Source: Syntrophomonadaceae bacterium | GTDB lineage: Bacteria; Bacillota; Dethiobacteria; DTU022 | Direction: 5' to 3' | Length of the DNA: 5,744 nucleotides | Assembly (NCBI GenBank): GCA_003558195.1 | Contig: PWMM01000094.1 | Span: forward strand, 1-5,744 | In this document: positions 1 to 5,414 of the stretch, in pieces | How positions within the stretch are numbered: the stretch's first letter is position 1 | How the letters are laid out: every line of letters starts with the position of its first letter | Notes under the pieces: generated by a model | The model's input: the letters and a program-made list of their open reading frames with translations, nothing else | The model's database searches: none | Told to the model about the DNA's origin: nothing | Position numbers and translations under genes: made by a program

Positions 1-515
1 CTATCACTGCTCCTGTTTCGATTATCACCCATAACGAAGATATGTTTTTCAGGCACTTGCACCGGCTCAAAACCGGCAACCATGGGCCCGGCAGTGTAGT
101 CTTCTTCCAACCGGTCCCCGTTTCTATAGACATAACCGCCTCTGTATTCCAGCGTATCGCCGGGCAGGCCTATAACCCGTTTAATCCAGAGATGCTTATT
201 ATACTGCCCGGTAACGATAGCTATAATAGGATTTTCGGTAATCCTGTCCCAGACAGTTCTTTGCCTCTCGACCCTGCTATCAACTATTACAATATCACCG
301 TGCTCAGGCGCTGTATTAAAAAGATAGGGAGTTAAAAACACCAGGACCCTGTTGCCCTGTTCATCAAAAGTGGGCTGCATGGAAACATCATTAACATCAT
401 AAGTCTGGATCATTAAAGTGCTGATCAAGAAAGTAAGCACCACTATTAATAAGATCTGCTTGATCCATACCAGGGCAACCGGTTCGCGGAGAGTAGGGTT
501 TTCATTGTTGTTCAT
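1..515 (-). CDS. lepB: Signal peptidase I (LepB/SipS family), C-terminus cut by window edge
   Basis: This is the membrane-bound serine protease that removes signal peptides from exported proteins on the outer face of the cytoplasmic membrane. The reading frame is open from the ATG at 515 to the window start (171 codons seen). Residues about 15-36 form one hydrophobic anchor, as in Gram-positive enzymes. The nucleophile motif follows as DVSMQPT, with Ser45. The general base lies in IKRVIGLPGD, with Lys112. The conserved GDNRNRSSD box is at residues 163-171. Family members of this type run to about 180-190 residues, so only some 10-20 residues should be missing. The start is supported by an AGAGG ribosome binding site (527-531) and a strong promoter just upstream. 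The gene lies downstream of the LiaF-like gene on the same strand, but 235 bases and its own promoter separate them. Identity is secure; which paralogue it is cannot be told. Confidence 0.97.
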   Translation of the reverse strand, partial: MNNNENPTLREPVALVWIKQILLIVVLTFLISTLMIQTYDVNDVSMQPTFDEQGNRVLVFLTPYLFNTAPEHGDIVIVDSRVERQRTVWDRITENPIIAIVTGQYNKHLWIKRVIGLPGDTLEYRGGYVYRNGDRLEEDYTAGPMVAGFEPVQVPEKHIFVMGDNRNRSSD

Positions 516-556
516 CTATTAAATAACCTCTCATCTGTCTGTTTTAAATCACATCG

Positions 557-586
557 ATTATAGCATTTTAGCATTTATTTTGTCAG
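557..586 (-). promoter_or_regulatory. Sigma-A type promoter of lepB
   Basis: Read on the minus strand, a -35 box CTGACA (586-581; five of six consensus bases) is followed by an 18-base spacer and a perfect -10 TATAAT (562-557). The TG dinucleotide of an extended -10 lies just before it (TGCTATAAT). Transcription would start near 550, giving a leader of about 35 bases before the ATG at 515, enough for the AGAGG ribosome binding site and little else. This is the best promoter in the window and points to constitutive housekeeping expression. Confidence 0.85.
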
Positions 587-695
587 GAATAATTTATCTC
601 CGGGGTGCCCGGGATTAGCAGGCACTTTTAATACTTTTATTTTTAACTTCTTTATAACTGCAGGGCTTTTTATGGTCATAAATGTAAAGCATCTC

Positions 696-721
696 AAAAA
701 ACCTGCCGGTAAATCCAGTTT
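696..721 (-). terminator. Weak candidate terminator after the LiaF-like gene
   Basis: About 30 bases after the LiaF-like stop codon, the minus strand carries AAACTG (721-716) and CAGGTTT (705-699), which pair as six base pairs with one bulged G, and a run of six T ends the structure. The position is right for a terminator, but the stem is short and A/T-rich at its base, uses half of the T run, and has a ten-base loop. Read-through into lepB would be no surprise. Placement is inferred; no folding energy was computed. Confidence 0.28.
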
Positions 722-750
722 GCAAAGCTATTGTTCGCTCATTTTTCCAG

Positions 751-1518
751 TTAAGCCCCCGGTACCGCTGGGCTGTAAAGAACTTTCATATCTCCCAGTC
801 CCATTTTCGCCTCAACCAGGATAGTGGCTGCACTATCTTCTGCTTTAATACTGCGCTGTAAAGACAGTCCACCGATTCCCGATCTTTGCTCCCCAAAAAC
901 ATCGAGTTCGCCCAGGCCGACAAAAGCATCGATATCGATATTGACGCCACCGGGAACTTTGATCGTTACATCACCTATGCCTGCTTTTACAAATACCCGG
1001 TGATTGCCAGGCTTAACTTCAGCCGTGGTAAAATCAATAACAACATCGCCGATACCGTGGAAAAACTGCAGGTCTTGATCTAAAACCCAGGGCGCACGAC
1101 CATGGTATAAATCGCCTAAATGATGAACCCTTTTACCACTTTTTTTAAAATCTTCGGAGCCTGTATCCTTTGAAAACATTCCCCTGGGGAAATAATTCCT
1201 GTCTCCAAGCAATATCGATAAACCAATCGCCACCAGGATTAAGGGCCAGCCAAAACGGGCAACCTCACTTCCCGATACTGTAATCCATCCAATATTGGAA
1301 AGGATATTAAAGAGGCCAATTCCGCCAATCCAAAGCCCGACACCAAAGGTAAGCCAGGATATGATGCCATGACTTATGCTTTCCGAGATAATAAGAATGG
1401 CGAGCAGCAAAAGTACTGTAGGCCAGAAAGTTAGACCAAAATTAAATATTTCCAAGACCTGTAAAAGAATTAAAACTCCCAGGACGACAAAGATTAAACC
1501 CCATAACTGTTTTTTCAC
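751..1518 (-). CDS. LiaF-like membrane protein (DUF2154-type C-terminal domain)
   Basis: This is a 255-residue membrane protein with the layout of LiaF-like cell-wall stress proteins. Four hydrophobic segments occupy residues about 5-25, 29-48, 52-73 and 89-105. A polar linker (106-150) leads to a soluble C-terminal domain built from glycine-marked beta repeats: GIGDVVID (155-162), GIGDVTIKVP (180-189), GLGELDVFG (201-209) and GLGDMKVLY (240-248). In Bacillus, LiaF inhibits the LiaRS two-component system that answers cell-wall antibiotics; distant relatives are often orphans of unknown role. No histidine kinase or response regulator is visible here, so involvement in envelope stress is inferred from the family only. 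An open frame reaches 1674, but the GTG at 1518 is preferred: AAAGGAG lies nine bases upstream, and the extra 52 codons look nothing like a LiaF N-terminus. Possible alternative: a general toastrack or DUF5668 membrane protein. Confidence 0.85.
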   Translation of the reverse strand: MKKQLWGLIFVVLGVLILLQVLEIFNFGLTFWPTVLLLLAILIISESISHGIISWLTFGVGLWIGGIGLFNILSNIGWITVSGSEVARFGWPLILVAIGLSILLGDRNYFPRGMFSKDTGSEDFKKSGKRVHHLGDLYHGRAPWVLDQDLQFFHGIGDVVIDFTTAEVKPGNHRVFVKAGIGDVTIKVPGGVNIDIDAFVGLGELDVFGEQRSGIGGLSLQRSIKAEDSAATILVEAKMGLGDMKVLYSPAVPGA

Positions 1519-1527
1519 AACCACCAG

Positions 1528-1534
1528 CTCCTTT
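1528..1534 (-). promoter_or_regulatory. Ribosome binding site fixing the GTG start of the LiaF-like gene
   Basis: AAAGGAG on the minus strand ends nine bases before the GTG at 1518. It sets the start there rather than at the in-frame ATG near 1674, and the transmembrane N-terminus begins immediately after this GTG. Another in-frame GTG six bases earlier lies only three bases from the site, which is too close. Confidence 0.8.
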
Positions 1535-1632
1535 GAGTTTTGACTGTCAGGCGGCCCATATTTCAGAACCTGGCTGGCCGCTAATGGCAGTTTACCTGAA
1601 AACTCCATTGATACAATTAAAAGACCTTCAGG

Positions 1633-1683
1633 CCGATTTTCAGATCGTCCTAAACCCGGACGAACCGGTGCCATAAAAATCGG
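1633..1683 (-). repeat. Nested inverted repeat in the LiaF-like leader
   Basis: Outer arms CCGATTTT (1633-1640) and AAAATCGG (1676-1683) are perfect eight-base complements. Inside them, TCGTCC (1645-1650) and GGACGA (1658-1663) form a perfect six-base stem with a seven-base loop. If transcribed with the LiaF-like gene, this gives a two-level hairpin about 115 bases before its GTG. It could be a structured leader, a protein-binding palindrome or chance; it matches no riboswitch class I know. A run of T is absent on both strands, so it is not an intrinsic terminator. Confidence 0.5.
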
Positions 1684-1749
1684 ATTTCAAAAAGAACCCT
1701 TATAAACCCTGTGCAAGTAAGTATTTAAACGATCTAATAATATATTTCT

Positions 1750-1788
1750 GCCAAAGTTGCGCAGGATTTAAGAATTAAGGGTCTAAGG
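1750..1788 (+). repeat. Imperfect direct repeat, copy A
   Basis: This copy shares with the stretch at 1929-1967 the blocks GCCA-AGTTGC, TTA-GAATTAA and a following GG---TAA, all in the same order and spacing; roughly seven of ten aligned bases agree by eye. The copies lie 179 bases apart. Copy A ends right at a TATAAT sequence. The pair may be two sites for one regulator or remnants of a dispersed intergenic repeat. Confidence 0.45.
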
Positions 1789-1794
1789 TATAAT
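1789..1794 (+). promoter_or_regulatory. Candidate distal -10 box (TATAAT)
   Basis: A perfect TATAAT follows direct repeat copy A. The best -35 is poor: TTAAGA (1768-1773) with a short 15-base spacer. Use of this site would give a leader of about 250 bases for the synthetase. TAAGG (1784-1788) and CCTTA (1805-1809) form inverted arms around the box, a possible operator. The call rests mainly on the -10. Confidence 0.3.
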
Positions 1795-1928
1795 ATTTAA
1801 AGCTCCTTACAATGTCGCTTTACAGTATGGATTATAACATACCGGATTAACAACAGCTAATAACAGCTTCTTTCTTCTTTTGCCCTCATTTATAGGGCCT
1901 GCCGGTCAAATGCTTATCAAAGAATCTC

Positions 1929-1967
1929 GCCAGAGTTGCACCAAACTTATGAATTAAAGGCTTAAAT
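1929..1967 (+). repeat. Imperfect direct repeat, copy B
   Basis: Partner of the copy at 1750-1788. It ends about 27 bases before the candidate -10 at 1995, so it sits where an upstream activator or repressor of the synthetase gene could bind. Both copies are non-coding. Confidence 0.45.
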
Positions 1968-1991
1968 AACCATGCCCGGAATCAGAAGTTG

Positions 1992-2000
1992 TGATAAAAT
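1992..2000 (+). promoter_or_regulatory. Candidate proximal extended -10 of the acyl-CoA synthetase gene
   Basis: TGATAAAAT reads as an extended -10 (TG, one base, then TAAAAT with five of six consensus bases). There is no good -35 about 17 bases upstream, which an extended -10 can tolerate. Transcription from here would give a leader of about 40 bases, fitting the ribosome binding site at 2032-2042. The box sits between the two AATCAGAAGT repeats (1980 and 1998), overlapping the second by three bases. Confidence 0.4.
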
Positions 2001-2031
2001 CAGAAGTAAATGGTTGGTAGAATTTTGCTGC

Positions 2032-2042
2032 GAGGTGAGGAG
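2032..2042 (+). promoter_or_regulatory. Ribosome binding site fixing the synthetase start
   Basis: The purine-rich GAGGTGAGGAG ends six bases before the ATG at 2049. The in-frame ATG at 2010 lies upstream of this site and has no comparable site of its own, so the longer 722-residue reading is rejected. Codon 2 onward from 2049 gives HKIFYPESIVIIG, matching where family members begin. Confidence 0.85.
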
Positions 2043-2048
2043 ACAGGC

Positions 2049-4178
2049 ATGCACAAGATTTTTTATCCTGAATCAATAGTGATTATCGGCTTATCTTCAA
2101 AAGCAAGCAATATTCCCAGGCTAACCCTGGAAAATATCCTGCGCTGGGGATACCGGGGTAGAATTTTCGGGGTTAACGAAAGAAGCGAAGATATACATGT
2201 AGACGGGATCAGGATTTATAAGCATATCGAAGACCTGCCCGAAATTCCGGACCTGGCTTTCTGCATGACCCCGGCAAAGCTTATCCCCGGCCTGATGGAA
2301 CGCTGCGGGCAGTTTGGCATTAAGCGTATGGCCATCCCATCAGGTGGTTTTTCTGAATACAGCGACGAAGGTAAAGCCCTTTCAGATCAGTTAAAAAGAG
2401 TGGCAGCCAGGCACAGCATTCGATTTGTCGGCCCTAACAGCGTTACCGTAGCTAACACCGACAACGGGCTCTGCCTGCCCTTCGTTGCTCTTCATAAGGC
2501 CCCGAAAGGTAACATGTCGATTATCTCCCAGAGCGGCGGTTTGGCTTTAACCATGCTCAATTACCTCCATGATGAAAAAATCGGCCTGGCCAAGTTTGCC
2601 AGCATTGGCAACAAGTTAGACCTGGACGAAGTTGACTTCCTGGACTATCTCGGGCAGGACCCCCAAACTGAAATCATTTGCGTTTACCTGGAAAGCCTGA
2701 ACCGGGGCCGGGAGTTTATTGAAACCGCAGCCAGGATCGACAAGCCGGTTATCGTTTACAAGGCCGGCATTACCGAAAGAGGCAGTAAAGCCGCCATGAG
2801 CCATACTGCTGCTATCAGCAGTGACGAGAGCATTCTTAATTCTGCTTTTGAAGAAGCCGGAATAATCCGTATAGATAATTTCCTCGATTTTATGTCAGTA
2901 ACCAAGGCTTTTCAACTACCCCCCATGCGGGGACGGCGGATCATGATCATGAGCCCGGCCGGCGGTTTTTCTGTAATCGGAGCCGATCTCTGCTCTAAAG
3001 CCGGTTTTGAATTTGCTGATATGGGAACAGATTTCTACGAAAGTTTGCAACAGTTTAGCAGCGCCGGGGTGATCAAGTTTTCCAATCCCCTGGATATGGG
3101 AGACATCTATGATCCGCAGCTAACAGCCCATGTCATTTACTCGGTAATGCACTCGGACCGGGTTGACGGGGCTATTTACATCAGCCAGCGACCCCAGATG
3201 CCCCAGGGTGATAATATTTTTCAAAGAATGTTTTTAAGCGACCTGTCCAAGGAAGCCTGGGGATCAATTCTTTCTGCCGCCAAACCCCTGGGGGTTTGTC
3301 TCTTTGGTCCGGCACGGGTTATTCAGCAAAGTAAACGCAGCGTGGAATTCCCAATTTTTAATAGCCCCGAAGAAATGATTAAAGCTCTTTCTATCCAAAT
3401 GCACTTTCACCGGCATAAGAAAACAGGTCGCAAACCATACCAGCATCCTGTCCCGAAGGGTGTAGATCTTCAAGCTGCAGCAAGCTGGCTTTCAGGAAAA
3501 AAAGGCGATCACGGGGAAGAAACCCTGGAGCTACTGAAAGCGTTCGGCCTCCAAACCGTCCCGTCTGATATAGCACTAAATGCTGAAGAGGCTGTAACCA
3601 TGGCTGAAAAAATTGGATTTCCAGTGGTTATGAAGGTCATTTCTCCCGATGCCCTCCATAAGTCGGAAGCCGGGGGAGTAATGCTTGGCTTAAAGGACCG
3701 GCAGCAAGTCCTGGAAGCTTTTGAGGCAATTAAAAATAATCTTTATAGCTACAAGCGGGATGCCCATTTTGCCGGAGTAAGAATCCAAAAAATGGCCGAA
3801 GAGGGCTACGATCTGTTTATTGGTGGCCGGCAGGATCCTTCTTTTGGACCGGTCATCTTTTTCGGGATGGGCGGGGTCTATGTTGAAGCATTCAAGGATC
3901 TTGCAAATTCAATCTGCCCTGCTGCCAAAGAAAGCGTGAGAAAAAAGCTGGAAGAATTGCATGTAGCCAAAATTTTAAAAGGAATGCGTGGAAAAGCCGC
4001 CGGTGATACTGAAGCTTTTATAGACCTGGTAGTCAAGATATCGCACCTGCTTGCCCACCAACCCGGTATTGAGGAGCTTGACATCAATCCACTGCGGGTT
4101 TTCCCCGCCGGGAAGGGAGCTGTCGCACTCGATGCCAGGATGCGCTACCACCCCGTTAACCAGGAAGCAGACTTATAA
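2049..4178 (+). CDS. Acyl-CoA synthetase, NDP-forming (acetate--CoA ligase, ADP-forming type), fused alpha-beta chain
   Basis: The family converts acyl-CoA, ADP and phosphate to acid, CoA and ATP, or the reverse, in the cytoplasm through phosphohistidine intermediates. The 709-residue length is normal for the fused form. Domains in order: a Rossmann CoA-binding domain (about 4-130, with IVIIGLSSK), a ligase domain with SQSGG (160-164) and YLES (Glu215), then SHT holding the expected phosphorylated His252. A third alpha/beta domain covers about 295-450. The C-terminal ATP-grasp part (about 480-700) has FPVVMK (Lys529), HKSEAGG (His537, the second phosphate-carrying histidine), FGPVIFFGMGG (599-609) and ELDINP (676-681). 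All key residues look intact, so an active enzyme is expected. Substrate cannot be read from sequence: acetate, propionate, branched-chain and aryl acids are all known in the family. No neighbour shares its strand, so it appears monocistronic. A protein-acetyltransferase role is unlikely because no GNAT domain is attached. Confidence 0.93.
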   Translation: MHKIFYPESIVIIGLSSKASNIPRLTLENILRWGYRGRIFGVNERSEDIHVDGIRIYKHIEDLPEIPDLAFCMTPAKLIPGLMERCGQFGIKRMAIPSGGFSEYSDEGKALSDQLKRVAARHSIRFVGPNSVTVANTDNGLCLPFVALHKAPKGNMSIISQSGGLALTMLNYLHDEKIGLAKFASIGNKLDLDEVDFLDYLGQDPQTEIICVYLESLNRGREFIETAARIDKPVIVYKAGITERGSKAAMSHTAAISSDESILNSAFEEAGIIRIDNFLDFMSVTKAFQLPPMRGRRIMIMSPAGGFSVIGADLCSKAGFEFADMGTDFYESLQQFSSAGVIKFSNPLDMGDIYDPQLTAHVIYSVMHSDRVDGAIYISQRPQMPQGDNIFQRMFLSDLSKEAWGSILSAAKPLGVCLFGPARVIQQSKRSVEFPIFNSPEEMIKALSIQMHFHRHKKTGRKPYQHPVPKGVDLQAAASWLSGKKGDHGEETLELLKAFGLQTVPSDIALNAEEAVTMAEKIGFPVVMKVISPDALHKSEAGGVMLGLKDRQQVLEAFEAIKNNLYSYKRDAHFAGVRIQKMAEEGYDLFIGGRQDPSFGPVIFFGMGGVYVEAFKDLANSICPAAKESVRKKLEELHVAKILKGMRGKAAGDTEAFIDLVVKISHLLAHQPGIEELDINPLRVFPAGKGAVALDARMRYHPVNQEADL

Positions 4179-4364
4179 TAAGCCTGCTTCAGCTGGATAG
4201 CGGATCAACCAGTTCTAAAAAGGTTCAGCTATAAGACTCTCAAAACCCGGTGAATATTATAGTTCTCGGCTTTGATTAAACATTTTGTGCCAGATCCGGC
4301 CGGGTGTTCGATATTCAAGAGCTTAAACAATGAAAGGCCGGTTTGCCCTTCTCGGCTTAATAGA
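4179..4364. other. Gap between convergent genes
   Basis: Both flanking genes end here, yet no good intrinsic terminator is visible on either strand. AGCTGG and CCAGTT (about 4191-4214) can pair, including one G-U, but no T run follows. A ten-base sequence TTCTCGGCTT occurs twice, at 4263 and 4349. CCGGCCGG is a short palindrome near 4297. Nothing here looks coding on its own. Confidence 0.6.
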
Positions 4365-5318
4365 TTACAAGCGTTTGTGACGGATTATACCGGAACAGGC
4401 AATAATTTCTATGCCCTTATTCTCAAGCCGATCGAGCAGCAGGTTCATACCGACGGAATCACTGGAAATATGACCTGCTATGACCACGTTAATATGGTAT
4501 TTTTCTGCTTCTTTGCGATTCTTTTCACTGATATGCATGCCCACAATCGTACCGACACCTGCCTGGGACAATTTGGCGTAAGCTTTTTCAGATCCACCCG
4601 TGCCACCGGTCATATCTACCAGCACCTTTCCGGCCCGGCGATCCCTACTGCCAATAACAATGTCCGGGCCGGCACCATGCCGGGCCGCCTCGGCATATTC
4701 AGGAATATCTTTCAACAGTTTAAGAATATCGCCCAGTGTGCGCGGTTCTTGCTGGTCAAACATTTCCTGCAAAAATGCCGTAACCTGGTTATCAGATACC
4801 GTATGGGCGCTCATCATGGCAATGCCCAGGATTTTTGCCGCGTCAATAGCCCGGTTATGGTTAATGGGCATCAGGCCGCGCTTAACTTCGCTGATCCTCG
4901 AAGACATGATTCCTTCAGCCACGTTAATGGGCACTCCATAACGGGCCAGGATATCTTCCTGCATATGCATAACATCATGTAGCCTGGAAAGTGCTTTCCC
5001 TTCAGGATGATGGGTAATGATCAGATCAACGGGCTGCCCTTTTTCAGCCAGGCGATCGGCCAGTAAAACTTCACCAACTTCAATATCAACCCCGACCAAT
5101 AGCCTTTTTACTTCCGCCTCAGGATCACCGCATAAAATACGCGTGTCACTGTAAGGATTAGTTAATTTTTCACTATCATAATCCTTTTTATCCTCTTCTT
5201 TCATTTCATCAAATTTTTTCTTTTCCCTGGCCAGGACTTCTTCTACATTTTCACGTTTACGAGGATCTTTTTCTATCCCTTTTTCTAATACATAGTTATA
5301 GATTTCCTTGATCTTCAA
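4365..5318 (-). CDS. NIF3/DUF34 family metal-binding protein, long subtype
   Basis: The family forms toroidal oligomers with a two-metal site; its biochemical role is unsettled, and the common label GTP cyclohydrolase I type 2 is not proven. Motifs seen: ITHHPEG (101-107, metal ligands His103 and His104), AHTVSDN (171-177, likely ligand Asp176) and AGHISSD (281-287, His283 and, four residues on, Asp287 where the canonical family has Glu). At 317 residues it exceeds the short form (about 250), but lacks the room for the central PII-like insert of the roughly 370-residue form. The extra length is an N-terminal Lys/Glu-rich helix (about 15-50) and a segment after HHP (110-165) bearing His114, His118 and His154. 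Start is TTG at 5318, backed by AAAGGAG; the next Met is residue 39, inside the charged helix. It lies 96 bases downstream of a desulfurase-like gene on the same strand, probably one operon. Confidence 0.88.
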   Translation of the reverse strand: MKIKEIYNYVLEKGIEKDPRKRENVEEVLAREKKKFDEMKEEDKKDYDSEKLTNPYSDTRILCGDPEAEVKRLLVGVDIEVGEVLLADRLAEKGQPVDLIITHHPEGKALSRLHDVMHMQEDILARYGVPINVAEGIMSSRISEVKRGLMPINHNRAIDAAKILGIAMMSAHTVSDNQVTAFLQEMFDQQEPRTLGDILKLLKDIPEYAEAARHGAGPDIVIGSRDRRAGKVLVDMTGGTGGSEKAYAKLSQAGVGTIVGMHISEKNRKEAEKYHINVVIAGHISSDSVGMNLLLDRLENKGIEIIACSGIIRHKRL

Positions 5319-5329
5319 ATTAATAACCG

Positions 5330-5336
5330 CTCCTTT
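5330..5336 (-). promoter_or_regulatory. Ribosome binding site fixing the TTG start of the NIF3 gene
   Basis: AAAGGAG on the minus strand lies 11 bases before TTG at 5318. No ATG or GTG is placed to use it. The spacing is slightly long and the start codon weak, which suggests modest translation. The N-terminus MKIKEIYNYVLEKGIE that follows reads as a natural beginning. Confidence 0.75.
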
Positions 5337-5352
5337 TTAAAATGAGTTAGCT

Positions 5353-5412
5353 TAGATAACCTGTTGCAGGCAAAACTACAAGCTGTGCTTGCCCCGCAAG
5401 AGGAGTTATCTA
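5353..5412 (-). promoter_or_regulatory. Overlapping hairpins in the spacer before the NIF3 gene
   Basis: Outer arms TAGATAAC (5353-5360) and GTTATCTA (5405-5412) are perfect eight-base complements. Inside them TTGC/GCAA (5364-5367 with 5396-5399) and GGCAA/TTGCC (5369-5373 with 5389-5393) can stack into one long interrupted stem. The same bases can instead make two small perfect hairpins: CTTGC/GCAAG with a three-base loop (5388-5400) and CAAGC/GCTTG with a three-base loop (5379-5391). These exclude one another, as in attenuators or processing sites. The segment begins three bases after the upstream stop codon and ends 16 bases before the NIF3 ribosome binding site. No strong T run follows, so simple termination is doubtful. 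Function is inferred from structure only. Confidence 0.5.
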
Positions 5413-5414
5413 GA

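Larger units (their letters stand above)
1519..2048. other. 530-base non-coding region between divergent genes
   Basis: This stretch separates the LiaF-like start (1518, minus) from the acyl-CoA synthetase start (2049, plus). It must hold both sets of control signals. Visible structure includes a nested inverted repeat (1633-1683), two imperfect direct repeats (1750 and 1929), a small perfect hairpin GCCCT/AGGGC with a seven-base loop (1882-1898), AACAGCT twice (1852 and 1862), and AATCAGAAGT twice at an 18-base period (1980 and 1998). I found no convincing coding frame, no tRNA, and no T-box or other riboswitch core that I recognise. No clear promoter for the LiaF-like gene could be named. 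The region is more A/T-rich than the genes beside it. Confidence 0.75.

Noticed and set aside
42..335. A 97-codon plus-strand frame
   Set aside because: It is antisense to the signal peptidase gene, whose catalytic motifs are unmistakable in the other strand.
605..625. Hairpin GTGCC/GGCAC followed by TTTT on the plus strand
   Set aside because: It could look like a terminator, but no plus-strand gene lies upstream, the stem is only five pairs and the loop is eleven bases.
886..1083. A 65-codon plus-strand frame with an IDIDID run
   Set aside because: It is fully antisense to the glycine-repeat domain of the LiaF-like gene, and its repeat simply mirrors those codons.
1519..1674. In-frame upstream extension of the LiaF-like gene (52 codons)
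   Set aside because: The extension is not hydrophobic and not LiaF-like, it overlaps the nested inverted repeat, and a good AAAGGAG lies just before the GTG at 1518.
1882..1898. Perfect hairpin GCCCT/AGGGC with a seven-base loop
   Set aside because: It has no T run on either strand, so it is not a terminator, and five pairs are common by chance.
2010..2048. Longer start of the acyl-CoA synthetase at 2010
   Set aside because: The strong ribosome binding site at 2032-2042 would be inside the coding region, and the 13 extra residues do not match the family N-terminus.
4263..4358. Ten-base direct repeat TTCTCGGCTT (4263 and 4349)
   Set aside because: Only two short copies with no symmetry or link to a gene signal; likely chance.
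4272..4982. A 236-codon open frame on the plus strand
   Set aside because: It lies antisense to the well-supported NIF3 gene for most of its length, lacks a clear ribosome binding site, and its protein shows no family motif. It is a shadow of the codon usage of the opposite strand.
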